From positions 15,069,504-15,133,503 of the forward strand of contig OZ038460.1 of NCBI GenBank assembly GCA_964036195.1: 64,000 bases of DNA. The letters run 5' to 3'. A program made the translations under genes and the position numbers. Under the pieces are notes generated by a model, which saw only the letters and a list, made by a program, of their open reading frames with translations, ran no database searches and was not told the DNA's origin. Positions 12,402-25,500 of this stretch are shown piece after piece (position 1 is the stretch's first letter; each line of letters begins with the position of its first letter). This DNA comes from Sphaerolaimus hirsutus (taxonomy: Eukaryota > Nematoda > Chromadorea > Monhysterida > Sphaerolaimidae).

Positions 12402-15400
12402 ATGATGTATCTTGTGGTGCTGTCTGGGCAAGATCAAGTGTAACTTCTGCATGCACAGCACCATGGGATGCAAGCCGAAGTAGGTGTGCGCCCACTTGTG
12501 TATCTGATTGGTGATGGACACGTAGAAGCCGAGCAGCAGCCAGAACCAGTGCCAGTGGTAGTGCTGCGGTCGATTCCGAGAGTGGATAAGTGGAAAACCG
12601 GTTTGGAAGTGAGAAATTGAGAGCGAAGTGAATATAGAACTACCTAAGAAGCTAAAAGCGAAGTAAATTTATAAATGATAAGTTGAAAAGCTAAGTGCAA
12701 CTATAACTTTTCTTTTCAGTTTTTATTTGACTTTGCTTTTACCTTTTTTACTTCTCATTTCACTTCTAAATTAAGTCAATTTTATTTTAAATTTTCAATT
12801 AACACTTCCAAATTTTTATAAATCTAGCACTTGACTTCTCACTTCCAAAACATCTTTCCACTTCCCACAGACGCAATTGACACCTGGGCGATCTGCTCCC
12901 TGTCCATGGTGAGGTGCTGGTGCATGACTACACCGAGCTTGTAGGTGCACAGCATGAACGCGTCGCCGTTCACCTCGACGAAGTCGTGCCGGGTGATCGC
13001 CGTCGGGTCAAGGTGGTGCTCGCGGAATGGCCGGATGAAGTACTGAGATTGGTGGTCTTGAGTGTGCCGGGGTTGTGGGATTTTCGAATTTTCGGCGGCT
13101 TGTTTTGCAAGTTGAGAAGTAAAAATCAAGTGAAGGCGGTGAAAAGTCAAGTGACAAGCGTATCTAGGTATCTTCCGCGTATCTAGGTCTAGCATATGTC
13201 CCGGGGGTGATTGTTTCAGAGTGACAATTTATTATTTCGCCAGAAATTTTGGAAATTCCGGTAGTAAATTGTCGTCTGTAATGTACGCAGACGTAGAAAA
13301 ATGCAGCAATAATCGCTATTTTTGAGTCTATGGACTTAAATAAATGAGTAGATGACACAAAAACTGTTCTAACGTAACAATTCATTGTTTTTATGGTGTT
13401 TTGCATTGCCCGAATCACAAACCGCAGTTTTGTCATGTACGTTCTCTGTACACTCAATTTGGGGGGTATATCGGGGGGGGGGGGGTGATAAATTCATTGT
13501 GGCCATTTTGAGGGGGGGGGGGTATTTCTAGGAAATACGGTATTCTATTTCCTCGAAATACCCCCCTCTCGTTTTCCCACCCTCAAAATATGCACTATGA
13601 AAAAACCGGGGGGGGGGGGGGCGTGTAAATACGATATACAAGATATTATTTTTTTAAATTAAATTTTTAAATTATTTTTTTTACTTGTTATGCACTATAT
13701 TATCACTTTAATGTGGTCACTTGACGTTTTTACTTCTCAACCTGTTGAATTGGCCCCGGTTGTACTTACCGCTCCGAAAATCGGCATGTCGACGGTGCCC
13801 CACGTGTCCGACATCCAATGAACCAGGCCGCTCAGAAAATCCGCCGTCACTATGCCGAGCACTGCATTGTGCAAGCGCAGTAATGAATTCACAAGCGTTG
13901 CAATACTTTTGTCCATAACAATACTCACCAGCTGCCAACAGTACCGCCTCTACTCTGGCATTGAGCTCACGTCCTCTGTAGAGGAGAATGCTCAAGTCTG
14001 CCATCATTAGAAACATGCCAACGGTGACTGACACAAGTTCCAGTAGGCGCTTGTGCCATGAATACATCGATGCCTGTGAAATGCCATTCGCGTTTCAGGC
14101 GAGGGTTGAAGTTTTCAAGTGTTTTTTGCTATCTGACCACACCCTTTACACCGTATTTTCGTGTATAACGTCACGTGAAAAATTCAGAGTTGTTAGAAGT
14201 ACTGAACTTCATTCAAAGTAAACGTAAACATAAAGTATTCTTATTTTACTCACTGATGAGTACTAAAAAACTTTATATAAAATGTTTTTCGTAAAACGTA
14301 AAAGCAGTTTTTTCTCGCAGAAAACGTAAAAGTGAGTATTTTTTTCCTGTGGAAACGTAAACGTATTTACTCAGTACTCGAGTATACGTATTTTCGAGTA
14401 AACGTAAACACGTATTAACAACTATTGGAAAATCACGCACCAATCACCAAATTCACGCAAATCCAACCCCGAAACCTCCCTCAAACCGACCAACTGCCTA
14501 GCGCCGCTGTGTTTGGGCCCCCACCTGTCTCTGGTGTGTCCGGGCACCGGATTCACGTTACCGTTGGGGTCGTCCTCGGGCATCGAGTTGGCGTCGATCA
14601 GCTCGCGCCATTCCACGTAGCTAGACGTGTTGGCTTTGTTGTTGTAGTTGTTGTTGTTGTGGTTGTTGTTTGCGGCGGCTGAGTTGCCGGTGCAAAATGA
14701 AGTGCCGGCTGGGTGAGATGAGACTGCAAAGTGGCAACTAGGTAACTGTAGTGACTGTAGTTTTAAATATACCTAAGTGACAACTAGGTAAAAAAATAGT
14801 GGTGGAATGGTTCCATGGCGCCAAAGGGCACTGGCGCCATGGATCCATCTTTCCTGGCGCTTTCGCATGATTAGTGGCAATGGTAACTATGGACTTTTTG
14901 AGTTTTTTTGTCATTTCGCCGTGGCGCAACTGACGCTTGGCACCTAGGATGTGAAAAACCCATGGCTTCTTAGTCCCTTGTAGCCAAAGTCTTGGCGCTG
15001 TTCACACCACTAATTTATAGTCCGGTTGGTGAAGTATACCATCCGAATTTAGTATCATTTTTACCTATGTGGCATTTATTTTTACCTGCAGCCAGCCCGG
15101 CTCTGTTTGGCACAACGGATTCGGGTTGAATGACCAAAAGATGATTTGTCATCATTTTAGCGGCAGCTCTGGCACTGAGGGCACTACTCCCAGACCCCGT
15201 GAAATGTAAAATGTCATGCGAAGTGTCAAAAGCCATGTTAAATGACCTAGAAAATGGCACATTCGTTCGTTTGCCATTTTACATGGCATTTTCCTTGACC
15301 TTTGACACTGCATGACATTTTACAGGGTCTGGGAGTGGCACCTGGGCGACGCGGCATCCAGCGTGTCGTCAACGGATTTTTTATCTTCTCTTTGATTTGA

Positions 15401-15409
15401 CGTTGCCAT
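12402..15409 (-). CDS. PEDS1: Plasmanylethanolamine desaturase, 3'-partial, 7 exons found
   Basis: Exons on the minus strand: 15409-15342, 15174-15086, 14708-14476, 14073-13929, 13861-13770, 13042-12884, 12563-12402; all have GT-AG borders and the phases agree, giving 316 codons. The first ATG follows an in-frame TAA. The family desaturates the alkyl ether of plasmanyl lipids to the vinyl ether of plasmalogens in the ER membrane. Visible hallmarks are [52 protein letters not shown] and [11 protein letters not shown], carrying the metal-ligand histidines. The N-terminus is longer than the vertebrate protein and has an Asn-rich tract in exon 3. The last exon (HETYFC/TTGWLN region in relatives) was not found between 1 and 12401, so the gene is incomplete here, perhaps because the exon lies beyond position 1 or is disrupted. 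Intron 1 is an introner-like element; introns 5 and 6 hold AGTGAGAAGT-type repeats. Confidence 0.93.
12564..12883 (-). repeat. AGTGAGAAGT-type repeat filling PEDS1 intron 6
   Basis: Inverted arms of AAGTGAGAAGT/ACTTCTCACTT units span the intron, resembling the arms of 29718-29942. The same unit appears in PEDS1 intron 5 (13085-13165 and 13700-13745) and in SEH1 intron 5 (34348-34684). Confidence 0.6.
13190..13540. repeat. CCGTATT foldback relative in PEDS1 intron 5
   Basis: It shares GTCATGTACG, ACGTACG and poly-G segments with 63006-63444 but is more diverged. Confidence 0.5.
14130..14440. repeat. AACGTAAA/ACGTTTAC element in PEDS1 intron 3
   Basis: AAAACGTAAAAGTGAGTATTT and ACTCGAGTATACGT motifs ending TTAACAACTATTGG. 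Same family at 40255-40755, 48930-49050, 50395-50785 and 53583-54035. Confidence 0.6.
15175..15341 (-). mobile_element. Introner-like element = PEDS1 intron 1
   Basis: The 167-nt intron reads, on the minus strand, GTGCCACTCCCAGACCCTG... and ends ...CTGGGAGTAGTGCCCTCAG. The arms are inverted copies built of TGTAAAATGTCATG and GGCATTTT units; the splice sites are the element termini. Confidence 0.82.
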
Positions 15410-16356
15410 TCGTGTCTCAGTGTCTGATTAGTAAATTATTCAGGTGCTAAACTTTGCTGGTGAAGAAATTTTCGCTGTGGGTGTGTGGAATTTGGCAATC
15501 TCTTGACTAGTAATATCAGCCCGTTGTTGGGGAATTTTTTTATTTGCTGTCCGCTTTTTGTGACTTCACCGGCACATAAAAATGGTTTTTTTGTAGATTC
15601 TGTATGGGATGGTAAAGTGTGTTGTTTTTTTGGAAAAGTTGAAAAAATATACCTCAGTGATGGAAGCGTTGATGCAACACTTTCAACTTTAAAAATGCGC
15701 GGGTAAAACCCAATTTACTAAATACAGGGGGCTTTTTTGTTGAAAGAAGCTCGGCGCGTGGAGCTGGGGGGCTTGCTTAGTGCCGCTCCGAGCAAAGCAA
15801 TAACTTCTTGTCCATACAAGGTGGTTCATTTAGGCCTGCATGTTTGAATAAGTCCCCTTGAATTACCTGTTACTCTGACCTCAGTATGCACAAATCTAGT
15901 ACTAGTTTGATAAAAAATAAAGGTAAATTTAGTGGTAACAGATCGTCAACTCGATTCAATTTCATGGCGAAAAATGACTCCCCCGGAGACCCATTCACTT
16001 ATTTTTACCTACCTATTTAAATATATGCACGGCATGCACGGAGATGAAATAAAGCGTTAAAGTTAGCGCAGACAAAATCCCCCCCCGCCCTAAAAAAAAA
16101 TTTAGAGAAAAAAATAAGCACTTTTTCAGTTAGTCTGCCATCGTTAACGGCATGACCAGCTATTTATTCATGTTTACAGAGTCATTCGATGATATCCCAA
16201 ACAATTGCATGTATTACCTATTTTATCACCTAATAGAGCAATCTAGCTAGTTTATTCCCCGGACCGTTTTATTGCGAAAACAATTGTCTAAATTTGAAAA
16301 ACACACAGAGTACCTATTTGCTCCGCCCCAGGGTATGTTCTGAACAGTAAAACTAA

Positions 16357-16494
16357 TACCGTATTTCTTCTAATCGAAGGGCGGGTCTCCAATAGAAGGG
16401 CGTCTCCAATAGAAGGGCGTCTCCAATAGAAGGGCGGGTAAAAAAGTTGACGAAAAAAATAGAAGGGCGCCCTTCTATTAGAAGAAATACGGTA
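16357..16494. repeat. TA-flanked CCGTATT foldback, short
   Basis: TACCGTATTTCTTCTAAT ... ATTAGAAGAAATACGGTA with GAAGGGCG units. No gene is seen in 15410-16950. Confidence 0.7.
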
Positions 16495-16956
16495 ATATCG
16501 TTTTGACGCTTCCACAGCCGGCTGCATTTACATGCAATCGCAGTTGACATTTTCACAGGCACTAAAGCTTCAAAAGCTTCTTATAGGCCACACACAAAAT
16601 TCAGGGGCCACTTGTGGAAGTTGGCAAAGACAAGTAAAGTTTTAAGTGATAAGTTGGGTCGTAAGTGGTAATTAAAGTCACAAACACTTTCATCTACAAA
16701 GCTCCGAGCCACTTATATAGCTTTAGCCGTCACTGCCTTGCACAACATTGCTCATTAGCGAAGCTATTGCTTTTATATCCACTTGTCGTAACCGTTTGCA
16801 CTACTGTTTCTGTATCAACCGAATTATTTCCATATCCATATTATAATTAACGTATTTCTCGAAATAACCCCCCTTGAATTGACCACCGTCGAAAAACCCC
16901 CATTGAATTGACCCCCTCGAAATATCCCCAGGTCTGAGAGAGCTGCAGAGAAATAG

Positions 16957-17815
16957 AGACAGAGGCCTAGTACACATCTAAACCCATTACACATCTAAAC
17001 CCGCCATCCATCTAGTTCTACCGATGACACATCTATAATTAAGACATTAGCATATTATTAGACACGCCCGCTCTACAGTGGGTGGGAAACAGTATGCCTC
17101 TGTGTTTTCCACCCACTGTAGAGTGGTCACTAATATCACTATCATCCAACCAAAGCCAGTGCAGCTGAATAATGAGCTATGTCTGATTGTATGATAGACG
17201 TTTATCGATCCAACATGTAGATAATCTCTGTTTATCCGCAGACTCTGTCTAGATGTGTAATGGGTTTAGATGTGTACTTGCACAGGGCCAAAATAGACAT
17301 CCCTCGAAAAAATGAGTTGATGTAAGTAAACAATGTAATTATACAATCTACCTACATGATGTATTTATTGCTGCCAATATGCATCCCACCAGATACACTA
17401 GCAAATACACTGGAGCAATTAACCTACGTTGATATATCAAAATATACAATGTTTGATCACACCTATTAACTCTTTTGGCCCTGTGCCAGTACACATCTGT
17501 CTAGATGTGTAATGGGTTTAGAGTCTACAGATAAACAGTGATTATCTACATGTTGGATTGATATGCGTCTATCATATACATAGCTCATTATTCAGCTGCG
17601 CTGGCAGCAGGCATTGTTTCCATTGTCAGGGTGCCAGAATTTGGTTGGATGATAGTGATATCAGTTGACACACCCACTTCAGTGGTTTATGCCTTTGTGT
17701 TACCCACTCACTGGAGAGAAGGCTTGTCAAATAATATGCTGATGTCTTAATTATAGATGTGTCATGGGTAGAACTAGATGGGTGGTGGGTTTAGATGTGT
17801 ACTAGGCCTCTGTCA
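16957..17815. repeat. Foldback of ACACATCTAAACCC arms
   Basis: ACAGAGGCCTAGTACACATC at the left pairs with GATGTGTACTAGGCCTCTGT at the right; inner palindromes carry CACAGGGCCAAAA. Nothing coding. 17816-19058 shows only a decayed poly-C/CTCGAAA patch near 17900. Confidence 0.75.
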
Positions 17816-19058
17816 CTGTTTTGTGTATGAATATTTGTGTACGTGTATAGCCTATTCTTGATTACGTTTTTTTTCGCGAAAATTTCTGGCGGAATAATAA
17901 ATACCCCCCCCCCCTCGAAAAAGCCCCATACCTCAAATAGCACCCTCAAAATTTGCTGGCGAGATAACAAACTCCCTGGGGGTGGGGGTATTTGGAGGAA
18001 ACAAATTAATTAGTCATTGCCTAATAGCGATCGTCTGCTGTCCGAGCCTGAATCGAGTTGATCTCAAATCTGACCCATCTCAATCCCTTCTGATCTCTAT
18101 TAGATTTTAACCCATGGTTCGATCAGTTTCCTCAAGCAGGTACTTTTACAACATCGTTTATCAAGCAGAAAATAACAGCCATAGAAACTGAGTATAATAA
18201 ATGAATGGAAACGTGAAAGTAGCAGTAGTAGATTAAAAAGGATTAATTGATGCACACTTCCTGGGTAGTTAGATGTCTGTCTGTTTGTAGTCTGCACGAT
18301 TATGCTTATTCGCTGTGAGAAAGTATGAAAAAGCTGTGCTACGTTAGAAGAGTGAAATATGTTGTTTTATTACAGGTACCTGCATATTTACTTAGCTACC
18401 TATAAAATACTGTCAAAATGGTTTTCTTTTTATCAAACAACATTGCAAATCGATTCACTTTCTATTCTATGCTGATCTTGGTTTGGGAAAGAGGAAGGAA
18501 TGTGCAACAACAATTCTTCAACAATTTCCTTTCAACAATCCTCTCTTCATTCCTTAGAAGAAACACGATTTTTACTAGAAATGTGACCGCGCCAACTTTT
18601 TTTTCTGGCGTCTAGAGAATCACTAATATTTACCTAACCTACACACACTTTTATAAAAAGCGTGTAGTTTGAGCCAGTAGGTCTGAAACAATTGAACACG
18701 TACCACTCAAGATTAGGCAAATATTGCTGACATCCAGACAAACGATATAAAAACTGCAGTCAATAGCCACTTCAGTAATAAAACTTAGAAACCGATAAAA
18801 ATTAAAAACTGTAACATTGTTCATCAAAATACGGTAGTATTCATTGTAGAGGGTTCTGTCCGTTCAGTATACAATAACAAAGCCATGAAGTCAATTAAAA
18901 CGCGTTTCAATATATAATAAAAAATACTACGAGCTTAAAATAGACAAGCAAGAGTGGAGCTGCACCAAAATTGATTTAAAGCATAAAAATACATAATATG
19001 ATAGATATTGATAATTTATTTTTGACTTAGGTACTTAATAATTCTTAACTCATCCTTT

Positions 19059-19587
19059 AAGCGGGAATTAGAGCTCAGCGTCGATTCGACGTGAAATGAT
19101 GACGTGAAATGATGTCGTGAAATTGATTACACGAGTGTGGATCATGCTACGGGTCTACAATTTTCTAAGGATAATATATGAATCAATACCTTAATCGTGT
19201 CCAATACTGAGTGTTATCAGCCACAACTAGAGCGAATTGAAAAATTCAATTTTTATCATTTCACGTCATCATCATTTCACGTCACAGTGTCAGGGAACAA
19301 CTTGACATTTCACGTCAGACTGCTGCTTGCAATAGTCTGACGTGAAATGTCAAGTTGTTCCCTGACGTAAAATGATGACGTGGAATGATAAAAATTGAAT
19401 TTTTCAATTCGCTCTAGTTGTGGCTGATAACACTCAGTATTGGACACGATTAAGGTATTGATTCATATATTATCCTTAGAAAATTGTAGACCCGTAGCAT
19501 GATCCACACTCGTGTAATTAATTTCACGACATCATTTCACGTCATCATTTCACGTCGAATCGACGCTGAGCTCTAATTCCCGCTTTA
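19059..19587. repeat. 530-bp near-perfect palindrome, intact copy
   Basis: AAGCGGGAATTAGAGCTCAG pairs with CTGAGCTCTAATTCCCGCTT; arms contain repeated GACGTGAAATGATGACGTG. It is the intact version of 186-632. Confidence 0.82.
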
Positions 19588-20004
19588 TCAACAAAAAAGT
19601 CGCATCAAAAAATAAGCCCCCTCGAATAACACCCCCGCCCAAACGTTTTCAGGTGTTGCGGTCTGATATGTCATAAATAAACATGAATATGTCGATTTAT
19701 GTAAATATTTATGTATAAAGCCTTTCAAAACATCAAACAGTTGACATATATAGCAGACGAGCGCAAACAGAAGGTGGCCACGAAATGGAAGAAAATCTGG
19801 TAAAATCCAGTTGGCTACTCTACTTTAACAGACAGTGAATTTCCCCGGCATAATATACAGTCGTGTTCAATTACACTGGCTGGCTGGGACAACAGTCGTT
19901 GCAAAATTAGTTGTGCAGGATCGGAACTGCGCTACGAAATATTGTGCAAAAAACGCTACGCTTATTTCGTTGCAGAAGCGCTATAAAGAAACATTAACTT
20001 TGAA

Positions 20005-20167
20005 TACCGTATTTGAATAGGTAATACCTTCAAATAAAAGAGCGCCATTCTATTCTTCATCAACTTTTTTCCTGCCGTTCTATTTGAGAGTGCCGTTCTA
20101 TTTTTTACCGTTCTATTAGAGGTGCCCTTCTATTGGAGGTATGCCGTCCTATTAGAATCAATACGGT
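20005..20167. repeat. TA-flanked CCGTATT foldback, GCCGTTCTATT type
   Basis: TACCGTATTTGAATAGG ... ATCAATACGGTA with GCCGTTCTATT units. Nothing else is recognised in 19590-20470. Confidence 0.6.
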
Positions 20168-20472
20168 ACATAGTTACAGTCATACAGATAAGTTTTCGCA
20201 CAAGCGAATATTATGCGAACCTGCAGTGCACTTAAATTTGGAGGGCGGCATCTATTTTTCTATTTACATGCTAAATACATTAAACGCTTAAGAAATGGAA
20301 GCCAATCCACCCGGCATTTGGACATTTTTCGCGTGAGAAGGTGTTATTGTCAGTATATTATTTTAAACATTTACCTAGCGGCATTGGTGAAATCGAAAAA
20401 GTAACAATGGGTAGTGATTAGCACACGATAACGAAAAAATAATAACAATCAGTTTTGAAATTGAATTTTCTT

Positions 20473-20655
20473 CTACAGGGGGCCCTCCCAGACCCTGTAA
20501 AAAGTCCTGTAAAATGTCAAATGTCATGCAAAGTGTCGAAAGTCATGGAAAATGCCCTGCAAAATGGCAACTCGGTTGCCATTTTGCAGGGCATTTTCCA
20601 TGACTTTCGACACTTTGCATGACATTTGACATTTTACAGGGTCCGGGAATGTCAC
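20473..20655 (-). mobile_element. Introner-like element outside any recognised gene
   Basis: Minus strand: CTG|GTGACATTCCCGGACCC ... GAGGGCCCCCTGTAG. A near-perfect hairpin of CATGACTTTCGACACTTTGC arms. Flanking sequence could be minus-strand exons (open reading frame from about 20794 to 20656, continuing at 20472). Confidence 0.7.
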
Positions 20656-21363
20656 CAGATGAGTCTTGCCGAGTCGCTTCTCGCGTGCGCGTTATGAAGC
20701 TGAAAACACGTGTCGCCGGGACGAACTTTTTGCAGTTTTGAGTGAAAATAAACGCAGTTCGGGACGTCAGCCGGTGGATTTGAAGTTTTTGCATTATGAC
20801 TTTGAATTGGCCAAATGTTGTGTCGACAAATGGCGCGCTCAGAGCTACTAAAACATGGCTGCAGAGGTTTATGATCGTACTTTTTGTACCTTTTTCTATC
20901 CAATGAAACTAAATGCCATCTCCATACCTCATTTTGAGGTTGCAAAATAGGCGCTCCACACGGTGGTTGACGCTACTTTTTAGAAGTCGATTGAGTCAAA
21001 TCAGAGTCAACTGTTTTAAGTATAACTATTTTTAATTTTTTACCTGTGTTGATTAAGAAATATTGAGAAGTCGATTGATGTAGAATGAAAGAAGGGGATT
21101 TTTTGGATACATATTGTAAATGGCTCAAAGTCAATTGAATTTTTGACCAGTTGACTCTGAGTTGACGCTAATTTTGGCGTCAACTAGCGTGTGTGGGACC
21201 ATAGAAGTGGGGAGTTTTATTGAGCTCACTAAGGGTTGGTAAATGCTATAAAATCAAGAAATAGAAACGTGTGAATAAGACACGTGGTGATTATGATGAA
21301 TATTTTATTAAACTTACGTAAATAAAATAAAAACTAGCAATGAAGCTTGAGTAAAATATAAAT

Positions 21364-21535
21364 TTACCGTATTTCCTTGAAAAATTCCCCTCGAACAATT
21401 CCCCTATGTTCAACGACTGTGTGATAAATAATCCCGCCACGAATGATTTCCCCCCTTGAAATAGCAGCCCCCTCAAAAATGTCTTACGAAGAACAATTGC
21501 CCCGGAATTTATCTGAGCAAATACGGTCAAATGTA
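21364..21535. repeat. CCGTATTTCC foldback
   Basis: ACCGTATTTCCTTGAAAAATTCCCC ... CTGAGCAAATACGGT. Nothing coding is recognised in 20870-22520; 21747-21949 is another foldback bounded by GCGCACACTAGTTTTCACACG. Confidence 0.6.
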
Positions 21536-22522
21536 ATCTGAATCAATTTTTAGTAAGAAATTCCAATTAATCAACCGAGCACGCCAGCATGAATTTCTAA
21601 CTCTATTCATCATTGTATTTACATAGCTTTATATTATATTTAATTTTAATGTTATTCAAATCAGTACATCTTGTATCATAATTAGCATATAATATACCCA
21701 AACAATAAATAACCGTTTTTACCCAGATAAATATTTATATTGCATTGTGCCTGCGCACACTAGTTTTCACACGAAATTTCGAAAAAGTACACAAATCAGC
21801 TTAGAACGCATTTGAGTTTTCTACAAAGATTTGGCCGTCAACTACAGTTGACAGAGATTAAAAATAACTCATTGTGGAAAATTAAAACACGTTTAAAACT
21901 CATTTACGAGTTTTTGAAATTTCGTGTTAAAACTAGTGTACGCAGGGCCAATATGACATACAAGAAAAAGTGAACTTCTCAATCACGGTAAATGCAAAAT
22001 TAATCATACAGAGACGACTGTTCAAAAGTAAAGAACTTTGTAAATGCCAATGAGTGACAAAAACCAACACTCTTGCACAATAAATCAAAATGACCGGATA
22101 TACACGTATTTAACTATAAATAAACCAACTGTGTCCAAAACCGAAAAAAACTGATCACCGGTAAATTAAAAAATGCAAAACCGAAATAGCAACCGTATAA
22201 AGAAGTAATTATATTAATAATATTTTTTGGATTAATCCCTATGACCTGTTTTCTGAAACCATTTTGACTAAGATAAATTATTAAAGCGGGGGAGTGTCTG
22301 ATGATTTTTTCACTTTTAGCACATCAAATTGCATAAATATTTTGAATGGTTTGTGAATGCCATTGTCGTGTCAGTGGAAGAATCATAATGAGACATGCGA
22401 TTTTCCCCAAGTCACTTAAACGGGAAGTTGCTCAAAAATAACTGAAATTAACAAATCAATGCACCAGTAACTAAATAAATACCAGCCAGCACCCAATCAG
22501 CAGCTATCACCCAGACTCCGCC

Positions 22523-25500
22523 CTAATCTGGCAACTTGAGCACCAAACACTGGCAAGCGCCGCCAGACTTCATAAACTCGCTCATGTCCACTTCGATCCA
22601 TTTGAAGCCACGCTGTTCCATCTTTTGACGGGTCTCGTCACACCCGACCGGGGAGATTATCTGAATTTTTTTGAGACTGATTTGGTATTTTATGGAGGAA
22701 AATACGTGAAGTGGAATGGGGGTGGTGCCATTCTATATTTTGGGCACTGGTTTTCATTTTTTCTTCATTTTCTGCCGCTGTTGGAGTGTGGAGATCGTGT
22801 ACCAATGTGTGGAATTATGCAACACGCCACAGAATTCCAATTATGGCCCGACACACAATAAGTTGACAACCGAAACTTCCAAAGCTGATAAAACTGTTAT
22901 AAACACATTTGAGTTACCCAGAATGAGCAGTCCGGCAACTAATATTGATGGAAGTCCAAAACAATTCACTATGGTTAACTCAAATGTGTTCAAAACAGAT
23001 TTATCACTGTTGAATATTTTGGTTGTCAACTAGTGTGCGTAAGCACTTTGATACAAATTCACGCAGGTGTTCAGCAGGGCGGGAACTGTCCAGCCACCCT
23101 TTCCAGGCACCCAAGGGATCAATATCTGCTGAACCCCTCACCGGTGATAAATTGCCTTCAAGCTCCACAGCACCCCCGATTCCCCAAAACAGTTTTCTTT
23201 TTTAAATTCCATCTAATGTTAAAAAGTTTGAAAACATAACTGACCGCATTCTCCCCGCACGGCACCGCGTTGCACACAAACTTTTTCGCATCCCCTTCGG
23301 ACACCTCGACCAATTCAATATGTTTAGCCATTTCTTGTCTCGTTTCTTCACTGAAAGCACTGGGCAAACACAGCGCCAAATCGGCAGTAATCGGGCAGAA
23401 ACACGTGTCTAGATGGTAGAAGTTTTCGTTGATCAGCTCGCAGTAGATGGTGCGGAATGTGCCCAGCGGCGACATGTGCGAGTAGACCTGGCGGGATGTT
23501 GTGAGGGTTTCAGCGGATATGGGCGTTTGGAAGTTATTATGGGTAGGTAAATATAAGCAAATAAGTGAATATTTACCAGATATTTTACCCATCCCACATT
23601 GGCGACACACACACTAGTTGACACATGTTTGTCAACTGTTTCTGTAACATTTATTTTTCATCATTGCCGAATGTGTATTTGCAGATCGCTCTGCGACACG
23701 TGAAACCGAAATCTGAGTTGACACAGACCAATTGACAAACATGTGTCAACTAGTGTGCGGGACTGCGGGTAGCCATTATGTCAGATAAGGTATTTGAAAG
23801 TTCAAAATGTTTTTTAAACATATTAAAATCACCAAAACACCTCTTTCTGTGACCTGTATCCAAAACCGGCCCACAAGTGATCCTTATCAGAGAACACGGC
23901 GTCACCACCACCTTCAAAATGATTCGACTCATCGCCAAACACTTTGTAACCGTTATTTTTGAACCATTTTATGTAGTGCGATCGCTCGCCCCGGCGCTCG
24001 GGGTGCTTGAAATGAGCGCTGTACACCTGCGACGGAATTTAGGGAAGGGTTAAATGATTGGGGGTGTAAAAAACTGGCTTGTATTGATGGCGTTGATTCG
24101 AAAACAATGGTCCAATAAAGAATTGATGCAGTGAAACGACAAAAACGACGCCACTGGACGTCAACTGGCTTCAGTGTCAACTCGATTTTAGTTAAATTTA
24201 GGACGCATGACATGTAAACGTGTGGCAATCAGGGGTCTCCTAGGGGGGGGGGGGGCTGGGGGGGGGCTGCCCCCCCCCCCCAAATCGGCCAGCTATCTAT
24301 CTATCCCAGAGGCCGCTCAGCTATCTATCTATCCCGAGGCAAAATTTTTGGCTACTACCCCAAAAGACCCCCCCCAAATCGCTCAGCTATCTATCTATCT
24401 GGAGTGGTTTTTGAGAAATTTTGCCCCAATTTTCGCTCAAAATCACTAATGTTCGCACCTCTTTATAGTTTTTCACCTTCAAAATCGTGCTTTCCGGCTA
24501 TATACATGGTTATATACCTATTTTTAGCCATTTTATACCTACTTTTGGCTACTTTTAACTGATTATTAGCGAATTTTTCCCCTTTCTGCCTTCTTAACCT
24601 TGAAAAAGCCTATATATTGTGCCCCCGCCAGCCCCCCCCCCAAGCCCCCCCCCAGCCCCCCCCCAGAAAAATTTTCCAGCTATCTATCCCTCCGGAGGAG
24701 CGATTTGCTATCTATCCAGCCCCCGCGAGGGCCAAAATCCTGGAGACCCCTGGTGGCAATGTCGAAAAGGAATCAATATAGCCATGTGCACTTAAACTTG
24801 GTCTCAAAACCCATCAAGTCGGACTTATAATGGAAACCAGTCGACCCAGTTGACATGCGATGAAACCCGATGTCAACTGGGCTGACTCGTTGATTCCTTT
24901 TAGTTATTGCCGCATTTGCACTTGGAAATTGTCCTGTGAGCTAAATTGAACTAAAATCGAGTAGACACTGAGTCAGTTGACGTCGTGTGCCGCCAAGGTC
25001 ACGATGCAATTTAGTCAAAATCGCATTTTGTGGACTTGTCGACTTTTAAACGCCTCAATTTGAATACTTCATCTACCATGACAGCCAGACGTGCAAAGCA
25101 CATAAATACAAGCCACAACGAAAAAGACAATGTTCCAAAGGTCAGAAGTTACAAAACCACAACCTTATCCCCCAGAGCCAGCCCCGCATTGCACACGAAC
25201 ACCATGTCGGGCAGGCCCCTGACGGGCTCGATGGTGAGCACCTTGACGCCGTTGTGCTCCAGGGCGGACTTGAGCGCCGTCCACTGGGACATGGCCTTCG
25301 ACTGGTCCACCGTGCCGCCCATCCAAGGGTTGATGCTATGTGGACGATTGGGATCTGATGGATTGATAGCAGTGTTGTTTGGGTTCGCAGGGGATTCCGA
25401 TTCTTAATTCGGGAAAATTACTGTATTTCAAGCCCGATCCCGACGTTCCAGTGCAATCAATCGAATTATCAGTCCTGAACACGGCCCAATAACTAAACAG

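Noticed and set aside
12914-13186. Plus-strand open frame of 90 codons
   Set aside because: Antisense shadow of PEDS1 exon 6, whose minus-strand product is strongly conserved.
24207-24830. Proline-rich open frames
   Set aside because: Translations of poly-C/GATA element 24230-24752; the same in 5289-5554, 34648-35088 and 52007-52513.
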